NCBI RefSeq assembly: GCF_011601275.1
Contig: NZ_JAAOLY010000011.1
Span: 1 to 64,000 of the forward strand
Direction of reading: 5' to 3'
Source: Janthinobacterium lividum
Lineage (GTDB): Bacteria > Pseudomonadota > Gammaproteobacteria > Burkholderiales > Burkholderiaceae_D
DNA: 64,000 nt
In this document: positions 27,174 through 40,700 of the stretch, in pieces
How positions within the stretch are numbered: the first letter of the stretch is position 1
Layout of the letters: every line of letters starts with the position of its first letter
Translations under genes and position numbers: made by a program
Notes under the pieces: generated by a model
What the model was told of the DNA's origin: nothing
Seen by the model: only the letters and a program-made list of their open reading frames with translations
The model's database searches: none

Positions 27174-27371
27174 TCAGTTGTTGTATTGCGCCTCTTCCGC
27201 ATACGCCACGCAACAACTTTTGCAACAGAAACGACGCACGGCATCGAGCGGCTTGTCGCAGTACCAGCATGCGCCTTTTGGCGGCAACGCTGCGATCAAT
27301 TGCGGCAGGGAAGGCAATGGCGGCGCCACCACTCCCCCGCTTTCCACGACTTCCGGCTGTTCGCTGTCCAT
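27174..27371 (-). CDS. Small Cys-rich, zinc-ribbon-like protein
   Basis: The 65-residue protein has a proline-rich N-terminal half and a C-terminal cluster GACWYCDKPLDAVRRFCCKSCCVAYAEEA, with CxxC and CCxxCC pairs that could bind one zinc. A good AGGAAAGGA ribosome binding site precedes the ATG, which supports translation. I do not recognise a named function. Its neighbours are an exported small protein and mnmE on the same strand. Confidence 0.7.
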   Translation of the reverse strand: MDSEQPEVVESGGVVAPPLPSLPQLIAALPPKGACWYCDKPLDAVRRFCCKSCCVAYAEEAQYNN

Positions 27372-27463
27372 GGCGCTTCCTTTCCTAGCGGCACTTCAAG
27401 GCCGCTCAGCAAGATTACGTCAGCGCAGTTTGGACTTCATGATAATTCTCAACGGGGCAGATG

Positions 27464-27769
27464 CTAGCCTGACTTCCGGTAGCTGCGCACGGCGTCATTG
27501 GCCTGTTCATCGATGATTTTCTGCAGCTTCGGCTGTCCCGCGTACTTGGCGGACAGCCGCTTCCATTGCCGCTGCGCCTGGCCGCAGGCATCGTCCACGG
27601 CTGCGATGATCTCGCGCTGGCGCGCCTTGTCGTTATCATCCCATTCGCCGGCAAAATGCTCGCACGTTTGCGCATGCTCAACGAACTTCGCCACATCCTT
27701 CGGCAGTTTTTCCTGCGCGCCAGCCAGCAGGGGCAGGCAGGCAAACACAAAAGCGAGCACAAGCTTCAT
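27464..27769 (-). CDS. Small exported protein of unknown function
   Basis: The 101-residue protein has a clear signal peptide (1-18, LLAGAQ/E) and a helical, charged mature part with two Cys (C36 and C62) that could form a disulphide: QTCEHFAGEWDDNDKARQREI and DDACGQAQRQWKRLSAKY. An AAGGAGG ribosome binding site precedes the ATG. It follows mnmE after nine bases and is probably co-transcribed with it. Function is not recognised. Confidence 0.75.
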   Translation of the reverse strand: MKLVLAFVFACLPLLAGAQEKLPKDVAKFVEHAQTCEHFAGEWDDNDKARQREIIAAVDDACGQAQRQWKRLSAKYAGQPKLQKIIDEQANDAVRSYRKSG

Positions 27770-27778
27770 CGAACCTCC

Positions 27779-29158
27779 TTATTTGCCGATGCAGAAACGG
27801 CTGAAGATCACGCCCAGCAGGTCGTCAGGCGAAAACTCGCCCGTGATGCTCGACAGTTGCACCTGCGCCAAGCGCAGTTCTTCGGCGAACAGATCGAGCG
27901 ACTGGTCGTCCTGCGCCGCGTGCGCGGCGGCGATATCCAGATGCTTGCCGGCCGATTTCAAGGCGATCAAATGGCGTTCGCGCGCCAGGTACAGCGATTC
28001 ACCCGTCTGCTGCCAGCCGGCGATGCGCAGGAGCTCGGCGCGCAAGAGGTCGATGCCGATGTGCTCGTGCGCCGACAGATACACGTGGGTGGCGTCCGGC
28101 ATGCTGTCGACGCCGGGCTTGTGGCCAGAGAGATCAATCTTGTTCCACACGCGCACCACGGGCACGCCTTCAGGGAAGGCGGCGACGATGGTTTCATCGG
28201 CCAGGGTCGGACCGTGGTCTGCGTCCAGCAAGTGCAGGATCACGTCCGCCTTGCCAATTTCGCCCCAGGTGCGTTCGATGCCGATGCGCTCGACGGCGTC
28301 GATGGTGTCGCCCGCGCTGCGGATGCCGGCCGTGTCGATGATGTTGAGCGGAATGCCTTCGATCTGGATGGTTTCGCTGACCTTGTCGCGCGTGGTACCG
28401 GCGATCGGCGTGACGATGGCCACGTCGGCGCCCGCCAGCGCGTTCAACAGTGACGACTTGCCCACGTTGGGCTGGCCGGCCAGCACCACGTTCAGGCCTT
28501 CGCGCAGCAGCGCGCCCTGCGCCGCCTGTGCAAACACTTTGTTCAACGCTTCGATCACGGCTTTCAATTGGCCGCGTGCATTCGATTTTTCCAGGAAGTC
28601 GATTTCCTCTTCCGGGAAGTCCAGGGTCGCTTCGACCAGCATGCGCAGCCCCGTCACCTGTTCCACCAGCGCGTGGATGGTGTTCGAGAACGCGCCCGAC
28701 AGCGATTGCGAGGCGGACTTGGCCGCCGCTTCCGTGGACGCGTCGATCAGGTCGGCCACGGCTTCCGCTTGCGCCAGGTCCAGCTTGTCATTGAGAAAAG
28801 CGCGGCGCGTGAATTCGCCCGGTTCGGCCAGGCGCAAGCCGCTGTCCTTGCCCGCTTCCAGCACGCGCGCCAGCAGCAGCTGCAGCACGATGGGGCCGCC
28901 GTGGCCCTGCAATTCCAGCACGTCTTCGCCCGTGTACGAATGCGGGCCCTTGAAGTGGATGGCGATACCCTGGTCGATGATGCTGCCATCGCTTTCCGTG
29001 AATGGCAGATAGGTGGCGTGGCGCGGTTTGAGTTGCTGCGCGCCGAACAGGGCCGTCATTAAAGGAGCGAGGTTTTTGCCGGAGGCGCGTACCACGCCGA
29101 TGCCGCCGCGACCGGGAGCGGTGGCAATGGCGGCGATAGGGGAAGAGTCGAGTTTCAT
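27779..29158 (-). CDS. mnmE: tRNA uridine-5-carboxymethylaminomethyl modification GTPase MnmE
   Basis: The 459-residue protein begins with the tetrahydrofolate-binding N-domain ([19 protein letters not shown]), then [19 protein letters not shown], a G domain with [12 protein letters not shown] (G1), TPIAGTTRD (G2), DTAG (G3) and NKID (G4), and ends with the invariant FCIGK. With MnmG it modifies the wobble uridine of certain tRNAs. ATG at 29158 is the family start; the longer open frame to 29452 lies within the yidC gene region and is spurious. It is part of the conserved origin-proximal block. Confidence 0.97.
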   Translation of the reverse strand: MKLDSSPIAAIATAPGRGGIGVVRASGKNLAPLMTALFGAQQLKPRHATYLPFTESDGSIIDQGIAIHFKGPHSYTGEDVLELQGHGGPIVLQLLLARVLEAGKDSGLRLAEPGEFTRRAFLNDKLDLAQAEAVADLIDASTEAAAKSASQSLSGAFSNTIHALVEQVTGLRMLVEATLDFPEEEIDFLEKSNARGQLKAVIEALNKVFAQAAQGALLREGLNVVLAGQPNVGKSSLLNALAGADVAIVTPIAGTTRDKVSETIQIEGIPLNIIDTAGIRSAGDTIDAVERIGIERTWGEIGKADVILHLLDADHGPTLADETIVAAFPEGVPVVRVWNKIDLSGHKPGVDSMPDATHVYLSAHEHIGIDLLRAELLRIAGWQQTGESLYLARERHLIALKSAGKHLDIAAAHAAQDDQSLDLFAEELRLAQVQLSSITGEFSPDDLLGVIFSRFCIGK

Positions 29159-29172
29159 GGGGGATATTGTAG

Positions 29173-29210
29173 ATGAAAAAAAAGCCCGCGCGAGGCGGGC
29201 TTTCTGTTCG
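29173..29210 (-). terminator. Intrinsic terminator after yidC
   Basis: Stem 29181-29189 (AAAGCCCGC) pairs with 29195-29203 (GCGGGCTTT), loop of five bases; on the minus strand it is followed by a run of eight T (the A-run at 29175-29183 on plus). It should end the rpmH-rnpA-yidD-yidC transcript and separate it from mnmE. Confidence 0.88.
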
Positions 29211-29220
29211 CTGGCCGGAA

Positions 29221-30954
29221 TTACTTGGCGGCAGGCGCGTATTTTTTGGTGATCACCCATTGCTGGCCGATCGACAGGACGTTGTTGACGACCCAGTAGA
29301 GTACCAAGCCCGACGGGAAGAAGAAGAACATCACCGAGAATGCCAGTGGCATGAACAGCATCATCTTCGCTTGCATCGGATCGGCCGGGGCCGGGTTCAG
29401 CTTGGTCGTGATGTACATCGAGATCGCGTACAGCACTGGCAGGATGCACCATGGGTCATGCTGGGCCAGGTCGGTGATCCAGCCGATCCATGGCGCGCCG
29501 CGGATTTCCACGGACGCGTTCAACACCCAGTACAGGGCGATAAAGACGGGCATCTGGATCAGGATCGGCAGGCAGCCGCCCAGCGGATTGATCTTTTCCG
29601 TCTTGTACAGCTCCATCGTGGCCTGGTTCATCTTTTGCGGATCGCCTTTGTAGCGCTCGCGGATCGCTTGCATCTTCGGCGTGACCAGTTTCATCTTGGC
29701 CATGCTGCGGTAGCCGGCGGCCGACAGCGGGAAGAACGCCAGCTTGATCAGGATCGTGAAGGCGATGATGGTCCAGCCCCAGTTGCCCAGCACGCTGTGG
29801 ATGTGTTCCATGACCCAGAAGATCGGCTTGGCGATGATGGTCAGCCAGCCGTAATCCTTGACCAGTTCCAGGCCAGGCGAAACGTTTTCCAGCAGGTGCG
29901 CGATTTGCGGACCCGAGTACAGCTTGCTGTCCATGCTGGCCGAGGCGCCTGGCGCCAGGGTAGGCAATGGCAGCACGTTGCCGATGGCGTACAGATTGGT
30001 GCCGAGCTTTTTCGTGAAGATATCGCGCTTGGCGTTCTCGGGCGGAACGAAGGCCGACACGAAGAAGTGCTGCGAAATCGCAAACCAGCCGCCATTCGCC
30101 GTGGCCGGATGCAGGCCCTTCATGGCGTTGTCGTTGCCCTTCTTCTCGTCTTCCACGGCCGCTTTTTCGATTTTCTCGAACGTCAGCTTCTGGTACTTGT
30201 CTTGCGGCGTGTACAGGGTCGGGCCCGTGAAGCTGCTATTGAAGAACGAATCGCCGACCGGCTTGTTGCCGTCATGCGTCAGTTGCAGGTACAGCTGTGG
30301 CGTGACAGGGGCCGCGCCCACGTTGGACACGTCGTGGCGCACGTCGATGACGTAGTCGCCGCGCTTGAACGTAAACGTCTTGGTCAGCTTGACGCCGCCT
30401 TCGACCGCTTCCATCACCAGTTGCACTTGCTTGCCGTCACCGATCGTGCGCACGCCAGGCTGCACGGTAAAACCGCTCGCGTGGGTAGGGAAAGGACCGC
30501 CGACCAGGCCCGATTGCGCCAGGTAGGTATGGTTCGCGCCTTCGTCGAACAGCACTTCGTTTTGCTTGCCTTCATCAGGCTGGCACCATTTGAACAGGCC
30601 GAAGCAGCCGCCGAACCAGCCCGGATTGCCCGCGCCCTTGAACTTCAGCAATTCCAGACGCTTGACCTGGCCGCCCAGGGTGTCGATGTCGACCTTGATG
30701 ACGTCGGTGGTGATGGTAATCACTTCGCGCTTGAACGCGGCGGGATCGGTCGCTTCGCCAGGCACGGCGGTCGCGCCGGCAGCCGCGGCAGCCAGGGCGT
30801 CCGTCTTGGCCGGGGTGACAGGCGCCTTGGCGGTTTGTTCCGTGTTCGCGGAGAACATCGACGGCTTGCCGTTCGAGATCATCCATTCGTTCCAGAGAAT
30901 TACCAGCGAGACGGAAAACACGATCCACAGGATGGTACGTTTATTGATATCCAT
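29221..30954 (-). CDS. yidC: Membrane protein insertase YidC
   Basis: The 577-residue protein has an N-terminal membrane anchor ([19 protein letters not shown]), a large periplasmic domain (to about 345) and the conserved five-segment insertase core ([70 protein letters not shown]). It inserts membrane proteins alone or with SecYEG. ATG at 30954 gives the standard start. It follows yidD after 11 bases in the conserved rpmH-rnpA-yidD-yidC order. Confidence 0.97.
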   Translation of the reverse strand: MDINKRTILWIVFSVSLVILWNEWMISNGKPSMFSANTEQTAKAPVTPAKTDALAAAAAGATAVPGEATDPAAFKREVITITTDVIKVDIDTLGGQVKRLELLKFKGAGNPGWFGGCFGLFKWCQPDEGKQNEVLFDEGANHTYLAQSGLVGGPFPTHASGFTVQPGVRTIGDGKQVQLVMEAVEGGVKLTKTFTFKRGDYVIDVRHDVSNVGAAPVTPQLYLQLTHDGNKPVGDSFFNSSFTGPTLYTPQDKYQKLTFEKIEKAAVEDEKKGNDNAMKGLHPATANGGWFAISQHFFVSAFVPPENAKRDIFTKKLGTNLYAIGNVLPLPTLAPGASASMDSKLYSGPQIAHLLENVSPGLELVKDYGWLTIIAKPIFWVMEHIHSVLGNWGWTIIAFTILIKLAFFPLSAAGYRSMAKMKLVTPKMQAIRERYKGDPQKMNQATMELYKTEKINPLGGCLPILIQMPVFIALYWVLNASVEIRGAPWIGWITDLAQHDPWCILPVLYAISMYITTKLNPAPADPMQAKMMLFMPLAFSVMFFFFPSGLVLYWVVNNVLSIGQQWVITKKYAPAAK

Positions 30955-30965
30955 TAGGGTATTTG

Positions 30966-31226
30966 TCAGGAGTGGTTGCAACCGCAAGCGGTCGTTGAAG
31001 ATTGTTTGCAATCGGCCGGCGGCACCGGGTCGACGCCCCCTTCATTCCAGGGGTGGCAACGGCACAGGCGCTTGGCAGCCAGCAGGCTGCCCTTGGCCGT
31101 ACCGTGCACGCGCAGCGCTTCCATCGCGTAATGCGAACAGCTCGGATAGAAACGGCAATTCTGTCCCAGCATTGGGCTGATCAGCAACTGATAAGCGCGC
31201 AGCAGGAACAGCAGCAGGGTTTTCAT
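30966..31226 (-). CDS. yidD: Membrane protein insertion efficiency factor YidD
   Basis: The 86-residue protein shows the family signature [35 protein letters not shown] and [15 protein letters not shown]. It assists YidC-dependent membrane insertion at the inner face of the membrane. Its ATG overlaps the rnpA stop by four bases (ATGA). The extra Cys-containing tail ([14 protein letters not shown]) is variable among homologues. Confidence 0.95.
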   Translation of the reverse strand: MKTLLLFLLRAYQLLISPMLGQNCRFYPSCSHYAMEALRVHGTAKGSLLAAKRLCRCHPWNEGGVDPVPPADCKQSSTTACGCNHS

Positions 31227-31681
31227 GGCGCGGATGGTGGTGGCGCAGCAACAGAACGGGCCTGGGCGGCGATTTGCGCCGCGAACAGGCGGCTCAACTC
31301 TTCACGCAGCTCGGCTTTGAGCTTGGTCGTGGTGGCCGGGCCATCCTTGCTGTTGACGGCGCGCGACAAACGCACCACGCAGTCGACCGGCGGCATCGCG
31401 CTGTTGCGAAACAGCTCGCGCGTGACGCGCTTGATCGTGTTGCGGGTCGCCGCGCGCGGCGCGAAACGCTTCGCCACAACGACGCCCAGCCGCGCATGCG
31501 GCAATTGATTGTGTCGGGTGTACAGCACAAAATGCGCTGTTTTTTGCGAAGGGCGCAAACGAAAAACGGATGAAAATTCATCCGTTTTAACGATACGCCG
31601 AACGCGCGCGAAGTCGTGTGAACCTTCGCGTTGATTGCCGACTGGAGTACAGCTAGCCACGCGATCAGCTGTCAACGACAA
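31223..31681 (-). CDS. rnpA: Ribonuclease P protein component
   Basis: The 152-residue basic protein contains the RNase P protein core: [42 protein letters not shown], close to the RNR signature. It binds the catalytic RNA and helps mature tRNA 5' ends. The TTG start at 31681 comes two bases after the rpmH stop; a GTG seven codons later is an alternative. The core seems to begin near residue 25, so the N-terminus is uncertain. It ends in an alanine/proline-rich tail overlapping yidD. Confidence 0.93.
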   Translation of the reverse strand: MSLTADRVASCTPVGNQREGSHDFARVRRIVKTDEFSSVFRLRPSQKTAHFVLYTRHNQLPHARLGVVVAKRFAPRAATRNTIKRVTRELFRNSAMPPVDCVVRLSRAVNSKDGPATTTKLKAELREELSRLFAAQIAAQARSVAAPPPSAP

Positions 31682-31683
31682 GC

Positions 31684-31818
31684 CTAGACGGCCAGACGTT
31701 TGCGGCCCTTTGCGCGACGTGCGTTGAGCACATCACGGCCACCACGGGTAGCCATACGAGCGCGGAAGCCGTGCGTACGCTTGCGGCGAACGACGGAAGG
31801 TTGGTAAGTACGTTTCAT
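31684..31818 (-). CDS. rpmH: 50S ribosomal protein L34
   Basis: The 44-residue protein [18 protein letters not shown]...KGRKRLAV is a textbook L34. ATG at 31818 is the family start; the longer open frame is not used. It is the first gene left of the origin and heads the rpmH-rnpA-yidD-yidC operon. Confidence 0.98.
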   Translation of the reverse strand: MKRTYQPSVVRRKRTHGFRARMATRGGRDVLNARRAKGRKRLAV

Positions 31819-32149
31819 GTTGGTCTCGCTAAAAACAAAAAAAATGCAAAATCGGGTCTGACGTCCCGTCAGTTTTTGGTGCCAATGACAATCGCGCACT
31901 TATGCCAAGGCACAAGCTGGCCAATCTCATCGCCCGCTTAATCCACGCTTAGTCCATATTGTCGTTCCAAATGAATAAACACGGAATACGGGCGGGGAAC
32001 CCTGAATTATTCAGCATATGCCCCCCTCTTGTCAAGGATTGCCGTGATCGCCTGGAAATTTGCGCGCCGGCCCCCATCTGCTTGCAAGGCCCCGCCACAG
32101 GCCGCGCCAGCACTGCTTGTGACGGGATAACCGGGGGATAAGTCGCCTC

Positions 32150-32158
32150 TTATGCACA
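32150..32158 (+). promoter_or_regulatory. DnaA box TTATGCACA
   Basis: TTATGCACA matches the TTATNCACA DnaA-box consensus exactly. It lies 174 bases before dnaA. Confidence 0.8.
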
Positions 32159-32197
32159 CGGCGCCCCACCCCGCCACAGAAAAATAAGCGTCGTGCC

Positions 32198-32206
32198 TGT
32201 GGATAA
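32198..32206 (-). promoter_or_regulatory. DnaA box TTATCCACA
   Basis: TGTGGATAA on the plus strand is the perfect high-affinity DnaA box on the minus strand, 40 bases after the first box and close to the presumed dnaA promoter. Confidence 0.85.
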
Positions 32207-32331
32207 CTTTGTCAGTCGGGAGTAGAATAGCGCGTTACGTGTGGCGAGCCCTCGCGCGACGCCGGCCTTGCAACACGGTGAACGCAGGGCAGAATCGATA
32301 CGCCCTCCCACACCTTTTCACATAGACATAC

Positions 32332-33726
32332 ATGGATAATTTCTGGCAGGCCTGTTCCGCGCAGTTGGAACTGGAGCTGACACCGCAACAATTCAGTGCG
32401 TGGATCAAACCGCTTATCCCTCTCGATTACGAAGAGGGCAAGCTGCGCATTGCTGCGCCCAATCGCTTCAAGCTCGATTGGGTCAAGACCCAGTTCGCCA
32501 GCCGCATCACTGCCCTGGCCATTCAGTACTTCGAAGCGCCGACGGAAGTGCAGTTCGTGCTCGACCCGCGTCTGGCCTTGCCGAAGAAGCCCGTTGCCGC
32601 CAGTACCCCGGCCAGCGATCCGAATGGCGGCGCGCCCAGCGCGCGCGCCGCGGAGCCGCAGCCCAGCGTGCCGGAACTGAGCATCGGCGCGGCGCCGCGC
32701 CGCGAGCAGAGCCGCATCAACACCGACCTGACCTTCGACAGTTTTGTTACCGGTAAGGCCAACCAGTTGGCGCGCGCCGCCGCTATCCAGGTGGCGAACA
32801 ATCCGGGCGTGTCCTATAACCCGCTGTTCTTCTACGGCGGCGTCGGCCTCGGTAAAACCCACTTGATCCACGCCATCGGCAATCAGGTGATGGCCGACAA
32901 TCCGGGCGCAAAAATTCGCTACATCCACGCGGAACAGTACGTTCGCGACGTAGTGACCGCTTACCAGCGCAAGGGTTTCGACGATTTCAAGCACTACTAT
33001 CACTCGCTCGACATGCTGCTGATCGATGATATCCAGTTCTTTGGTGGCAAGAGCCGCACGCAGGAAGAGTTTTTCTATGCGTTCGAGGCATTAATTGCCG
33101 CGAAGAAACAGATCATCATCACCTCGGATACGTATCCGAAGGAGATCACGGGCATGGATGACCGCCTGATCTCGCGCTTCGACTCGGGCCTGACGGTGGC
33201 CATCGAACCGCCGGAACTGGAAATGCGCGTGGCGATTCTGTTGAAAAAAGCCAAGCAGGAAGGCGTGACTTTCTCCGACGACGTGGCTTTCTTTGTCGCC
33301 AAGCACTTGCGCTCGAACGTGCGCGAGCTGGAAGGCGCGTTGCGCAAGATCCTCGCGTACTCGCGCTTCCATGGCAAAGATATAACGATCGATATCGTCA
33401 AGGAAGCCCTGAAGGACTTGCTGTCGGTGCAGAACCGCCAGATTTCCGTGGAAAACATCCAGAAAACGGTGGCTGACTTCTTCAATATCAAGGTTGCCGA
33501 CATGTATTCGAAGCGCCGCCCTGCGAATATCGCCCGGCCGCGCCAGATCGCCATGTACCTGGCCAAGGAATTGACACAGAAGAGCCTGCCGGAAATCGGC
33601 GAGCTGTTCGGCGGCCGCGACCACACCACGGTGCTGCATGCCGTGCGCAAGATCGCGCTGGACCGCACCAAGAATCCGGAATGCAACCATGAATTGCATG
33701 TGCTGGAGCAAACATTAAAAGGCTAA
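32332..33726 (+). CDS. dnaA: Chromosomal replication initiator DnaA
   Basis: The 464-residue protein has the four DnaA domains: N-terminal domain I ([28 protein letters not shown]), a variable linker rich in Ala/Pro (about 85-125), an AAA+ domain with GGVGLGKTH near 169-177 and LLIDDIQFF, and a C-terminal helix-turn-helix with [15 protein letters not shown]. It binds the DnaA boxes upstream and opens the origin. dnaN follows after 150 bases. Confidence 0.98.
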   Translation: MDNFWQACSAQLELELTPQQFSAWIKPLIPLDYEEGKLRIAAPNRFKLDWVKTQFASRITALAIQYFEAPTEVQFVLDPRLALPKKPVAASTPASDPNGGAPSARAAEPQPSVPELSIGAAPRREQSRINTDLTFDSFVTGKANQLARAAAIQVANNPGVSYNPLFFYGGVGLGKTHLIHAIGNQVMADNPGAKIRYIHAEQYVRDVVTAYQRKGFDDFKHYYHSLDMLLIDDIQFFGGKSRTQEEFFYAFEALIAAKKQIIITSDTYPKEITGMDDRLISRFDSGLTVAIEPPELEMRVAILLKKAKQEGVTFSDDVAFFVAKHLRSNVRELEGALRKILAYSRFHGKDITIDIVKEALKDLLSVQNRQISVENIQKTVADFFNIKVADMYSKRRPANIARPRQIAMYLAKELTQKSLPEIGELFGGRDHTTVLHAVRKIALDRTKNPECNHELHVLEQTLKG

Positions 33727-33876
33727 GCGCCGCTTGAGCAAGACTGGCTCAAAACGTGCTTTACCCTTATCATCTGGGAGGGCACCGCAGCCGGTCTGTC
33801 GGGGCTCCCTATGGCAACAATTGTTAAATTAATACGTTAAACATCGTACTGTTCAACCTATACATTGAGGATAAAT

Positions 33877-34983
33877 ATGCAATTGGTCAAAACCACCCGA
33901 GATACCCTTCTCCGGCCACTGCAGATCGTGAGCGGTATTGTCGAGCGTCGGCACACTATGCCGATTCTGGCCAATATCCTCATCCGCAAAGACGGTGAAA
34001 ATGTCTCCTTCCTGTCGACCGACACCGAAGTGCAGATCACCACGCACGCGGAAATCGGTTCCGGCGCGGACGTCACCGGCACCACCGTGGCCGCGCGCAA
34101 GCTGCTCGACATCCTGCGCGCCCTGCCCGAATCGGGCGACGTCACGATGACCCTGCTGAACAAGCGCCTGACCGTGCAAACGGGCAAGTCGCGCTTCGCC
34201 CTGCAAACCCTGGCGGCGGAAGAGTTCCCGACCGTGCAACAGGCGGAAAGCTACAACGCGTCCGTCACCCTGCCCCAAAAAACGCTGAAGCACCTGTTCA
34301 ACATGGTGCATTTCTCGATGGCGCAGCAAGACATCCGCTACTACCTGAACGGCTTGCTGCTGGTTTTGGATGGCAATAATGTCATCGCCGTGGCCACCGA
34401 CGGCCACCGCCTGGCGTTTTGCCAGGTCGCCACCGAACAGACGTTTGCGCGCCAGGAAGTCATTATTCCGCGCAAGACCATCATCGAACTGCAGCGCCTG
34501 CTGGAAGAGAACGATGAGCCGGTGCAGCTGGACATCGCCGCCAACCAGGTAAAACTGACCTTTGCCGACATCGAGCTGATCTCGAAGCTGGTGGAAGGCA
34601 AGTTCCCCGACTACACGCGCGTGATTCCAAAAGGCTACAAAAACGACTTCACCATCGGCCGCGATGAACTGCTGCGCTCGCTGCAACGTGCCGCCATCAT
34701 GACCAGCGACAAGTTCAAGGGCGTGCGCTGCATCATCACCCCGGGCAGCATGAAGATCAGCTCGACCAATGCGGACCAGGAAGAAGCCGTCGAAGAGATG
34801 GAAATCGACTACGGCGGCGACTCCGTCGACATCGGTTTCAACGTGACGTATCTGCTGGACGTGCTGAACAACCTGAAATGCGAATACGTCAACATCGCGC
34901 TCGGTGATTCGAACTCGTCCGCCCTGATCTCCATCCCCGACAATGCCGACTTCAAGTATGTCGTCATGCCGATGCGCATCTAA
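33877..34983 (+). CDS. dnaN: DNA polymerase III beta sliding clamp
   Basis: The 368-residue protein MQLVKTTRDTLLRPLQIVSGIVERRHTMPILANILI... is the beta clamp, with the conserved C-terminus YVVMPMRI. It tethers the polymerase to DNA. ATG at 33877 has a TGAGG ribosome binding site and gives the family length; the frame's earlier ATG at 33865 is not needed. In the gap to dnaA, TTGAGC-N7-GCTCAA at about 33732-33750 may be a weak attenuator. Confidence 0.98.
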   Translation: MQLVKTTRDTLLRPLQIVSGIVERRHTMPILANILIRKDGENVSFLSTDTEVQITTHAEIGSGADVTGTTVAARKLLDILRALPESGDVTMTLLNKRLTVQTGKSRFALQTLAAEEFPTVQQAESYNASVTLPQKTLKHLFNMVHFSMAQQDIRYYLNGLLLVLDGNNVIAVATDGHRLAFCQVATEQTFARQEVIIPRKTIIELQRLLEENDEPVQLDIAANQVKLTFADIELISKLVEGKFPDYTRVIPKGYKNDFTIGRDELLRSLQRAAIMTSDKFKGVRCIITPGSMKISSTNADQEEAVEEMEIDYGGDSVDIGFNVTYLLDVLNNLKCEYVNIALGDSNSSALISIPDNADFKYVVMPMRI

Positions 34984-34999
34984 AGACCACAGCAGTGAC

Positions 35000-37635
<2,636 letters not shown>

Positions 37636-37655
37636 GCGGTATTGTTGATAAAGGG

Positions 37656-37683
37656 GGCGACACAATGTGTCGCCTTTTTTTTG
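37656..37683 (+). terminator. Intrinsic terminator after gyrB
   Basis: GGCGACAC (37656-37663) pairs with GTGTCGCC (37667-37674) around a three-base loop, followed by eight T. It isolates the origin block from the accessory gene downstream and lies within the upstream extension of that gene's open frame, which argues for the later start at 37702. Confidence 0.93.
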
Positions 37684-37701
37684 ATCAGATTGAACAGCAC
37701 G

Positions 37702-40700
37702 ATGACATCTACCCTGAGCTACTACAATCAAAACGCGACGACTTTCTTTACTAATACGATTAGCGTCGATATGTCGGTATTACATGACCGATTTTTGTCT
37801 GCGGTGAGCGCTGGCGGAAACGTTTTGGATGCCGGTTGTGGCTCGGGGCGAGATAGCAAGGTATTTTTAGACAGAGGCTATCGCGTTACCGCTTTCGATG
37901 CCTCACATGAGCTGGCGCGTTTGGCAGAGGAACACACTGGCATTCAGGTTCAGGTGCGTAGTTTTATCGATGTCAAAGAGCAAGCGTGCTATGACGGCAT
38001 TTGGGCCTGTGCCAGCTTGCTGCATGTTGAAAAAGCAGAATTGCCAGCTGCGCTTGCCTCTCTGTGGAATGCACTGAAACCCGGCGGTGTGTTTTATCTC
38101 AGTTTTAAAGTAGGCACGGGAGAACGTGTGCAAGATGGGCGTCACTTTACTGATGTCGAAGAGCAGCAGTTGCGTACATGGTTTACCGCCTTGCCCGAGG
38201 TGGACACCATGGCTTGCTGGCAGTCAATGGACCAACGTCCTGGCCGTACAGAGCAATGGCTGAACGCGCTCGTGCGCCGTGCAGTCGCATCACAAAATCA
38301 TCTGATTACGGGTGGCAGCGATCCGTTTTTGCCGCACCTGAGCAGTTCCATTAATCAAGCGTCCGAGGTCGATTTAGCTGTTGCTTTCGTTAAAACGACA
38401 GGACTGCGCTTGCTGCTGCCAGACATTCAAAGCGCACTCAAAGGTAACAAGGAATTGAATCGCCAGTCGGCGCGTGTACGGGTGCTGACGAGCGACTATT
38501 TAGATGTGACAGATACCGAGGCCTTGCGCTTGTTGATGCTGCTGCAGGCCCAGGGGGCGCAGGTCAAAGTGTACCAATCGGCTGGCAGCAGTTTTCACCT
38601 CAAAGCCTATCTGTTCGCTCAACTCAATGACCAGAGTGTTCTAAGCGGCACGGCATTTATTGGTTCCAGCAATATCAGCAGGCAAGCGCTAACGAATGGC
38701 TTGGAATGGAACTATCGCATTGATTATCCGGGCGACAATGGCTATCTTGAAGCACGCACCAAATTCGAAGAGCTGTTTGCTCATCCTCGCTGCGTCCCCC
38801 TAACGGATGAGTGGATCGCCCAGTATGATGCCCGCCGCGTTCCCTTGCCGATGGCTGTAGCGCCAGGTAGCTTGGAACAAGATGCGCCCCCCGTTCCAAC
38901 TACCGTCCAAATAGAAGCCTTGTTCGCTCTGAGAGCGACACGCGATGAAGGGTTTCGACGCGGTTTAGTCGTGCTGGCAACCGGCCTTGGAAAAACATGG
39001 CTTGCCGCCTTCGATGCCAAACAGCTCGGAGCGCGACGGGTGTTGTTTGTCGCTCACAGGGAGGAGATTTTGAATCAAGCCGCCGAAACTTTCCTACGCA
39101 TTCGACCCGATGCACGCGTCGGCTTTTACGCTGGTCAAACCAGAGACAGCGAGGCCGATATCTTATGCGCTTCGATCCAAACTTTAGGGCAAGAAGCCCA
39201 TTTGGAGCGATACTCGCCAGAGCATTTCGACTATATCGTCGTTGACGAATTCCATCATGCGGCCGCTCCCACCTATCGACGCTTACTGGCCTATTTCTCA
39301 CCACGTTTTCTGCTGGGTTTAACCGCGACGCCGGATCGTTCAGACCAGTCCGATATCTTGTCGTTATGCGATGACAATCTGGTGTTCACGCGGGGGCTAT
39401 TTGCCGGCATCCAAGCCAAGCTCTTGGTACCGTTTCACTATTATGGCATCTTCGACAGTTCCGTCGATTACACCGAGATACCTTGGCGCAGCGGGCGCTT
39501 CGTTCTTGAGCAACTAAGCAATAAATTAGCGACTCTGGCTCGGGCTAAGCATGCGCTGACGGAGTGGCAGCGCCATAAGCAGCAGCGCACGCTGGCATTT
39601 TGTGTCTCGGTCACGCATGCCGAATTTATGACCGCCCAATTTTCCAAAGCGGGTATCGCTTGTGCTGCCGTGTATGCCGGTTCGCGGCTAAGCCGCGCCG
39701 ACGCGCTGGAGCGCCTGCGTGACGGACGGCTCGCAGTGATCTTCTCTGTTGATCTGTTTAACGAAGGCGTGGATTTGCCGGCTATCGATACGGTCATGAT
39801 GCTGCGCCCTACCGAGTCCAAAATCCTATTTCTCCAGCAGTTGGGCCGAGGCTTGCGCAAAAGCGAAGGTAAGGAACGCTTGGTTATTTTAGACTTTATC
39901 GGCAATCACAAGAGCTTTCTACACAAACCCGAGGCCTTGTTTGAGATCGACGCCAGCTATAAAAAATTAGCGGATTTCGCACGCAAGGCAGAGGCGAATC
40001 AGCTTGATTTTCCCGAGGGATGCTTCGTCAACTACGATTTGAAATTGATCGAGTTTCTCAAGTCGTTGGACAGCGAAGGAACGAAAAACGAGTACATCGC
40101 CTTGCGCGATAGCTTAGGCCGGCGCCCGACTTTGGCCGAGTTTTACCGGGCTGGCGCCAGCATGCCAGCGATGCGCAAGGAGTACGGTGATTGGTACGCC
40201 CTAGTCCAGGCAATGGATGACCTTGACGCAGACGAGCAAGCCATCGCGGCCAAGCATCGCAGCTTCTTGCGCGAACTGGAAATAACCTCGATGAACAAGA
40301 GCTTCAAGATGGTATTGCTTGAGGCATTACAGGAAATGGATGGTTGGCATACGCCACCAACAGCAGCCGCACTGGCTGAGCGCTCATGGCAAGTGCTGCA
40401 ACGGCGACGCGCGCTTTTGGCCGATCTTCCGCAGCCACTGCGCGCAGGGAATGGTCAAAGCGAAGCATGGCTGCGCTACTGGTCCAGCAATCCCATCAAC
40501 GCTTGGATAGGCGGCAATAGCACTGGTAAGAATAGTGATTTCCGGATGAAAGATGGGCGATTTGAAGCCGTCTTTAAACTTCATGACGGCCATCGGGAGA
40601 ACTTCGAACTGATGGTGCAAGAGATTATTGACTACCGCTTGGCCACCTATGAAATCCGTCGCATTCAAGCAGATTTAACAAATAATGTGATTCCGTTTGT

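Larger units (their letters stand above)
31819..32331. other. oriC: Putative chromosomal replication origin (oriC) and dnaA leader
   Basis: This 513-bp gene-free stretch lies between rpmH and dnaA, the usual position of oriC. It has two good DnaA boxes (32150-32158 and 32198-32206) and two weaker TTATCCC-type sites on the minus strand at 32122-32130 and 32133-32141, so the cluster spans about 85 bp. An AT-richer stretch at 31820-31860 and 31950-32010 could be the unwinding region. A TAGAAT at 32223-32228 is a possible -10 for dnaA, with a DnaA box just upstream, consistent with autoregulation. Confidence 0.75.

Noticed and set aside
31858..31877. Hairpin CTGACG-TCC-CGTCAG followed by five T, upstream of rpmH
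   Set aside because: It looks like a small terminator on the plus strand, but no plus-strand transcript is expected there; probably incidental or part of the rpmH leader.
37642..37701. Upstream TTG start of the fusion gene
   Set aside because: It would place the coding region across the gyrB terminator hairpin; the ATG at 37702 gives a natural methyltransferase N-terminus.
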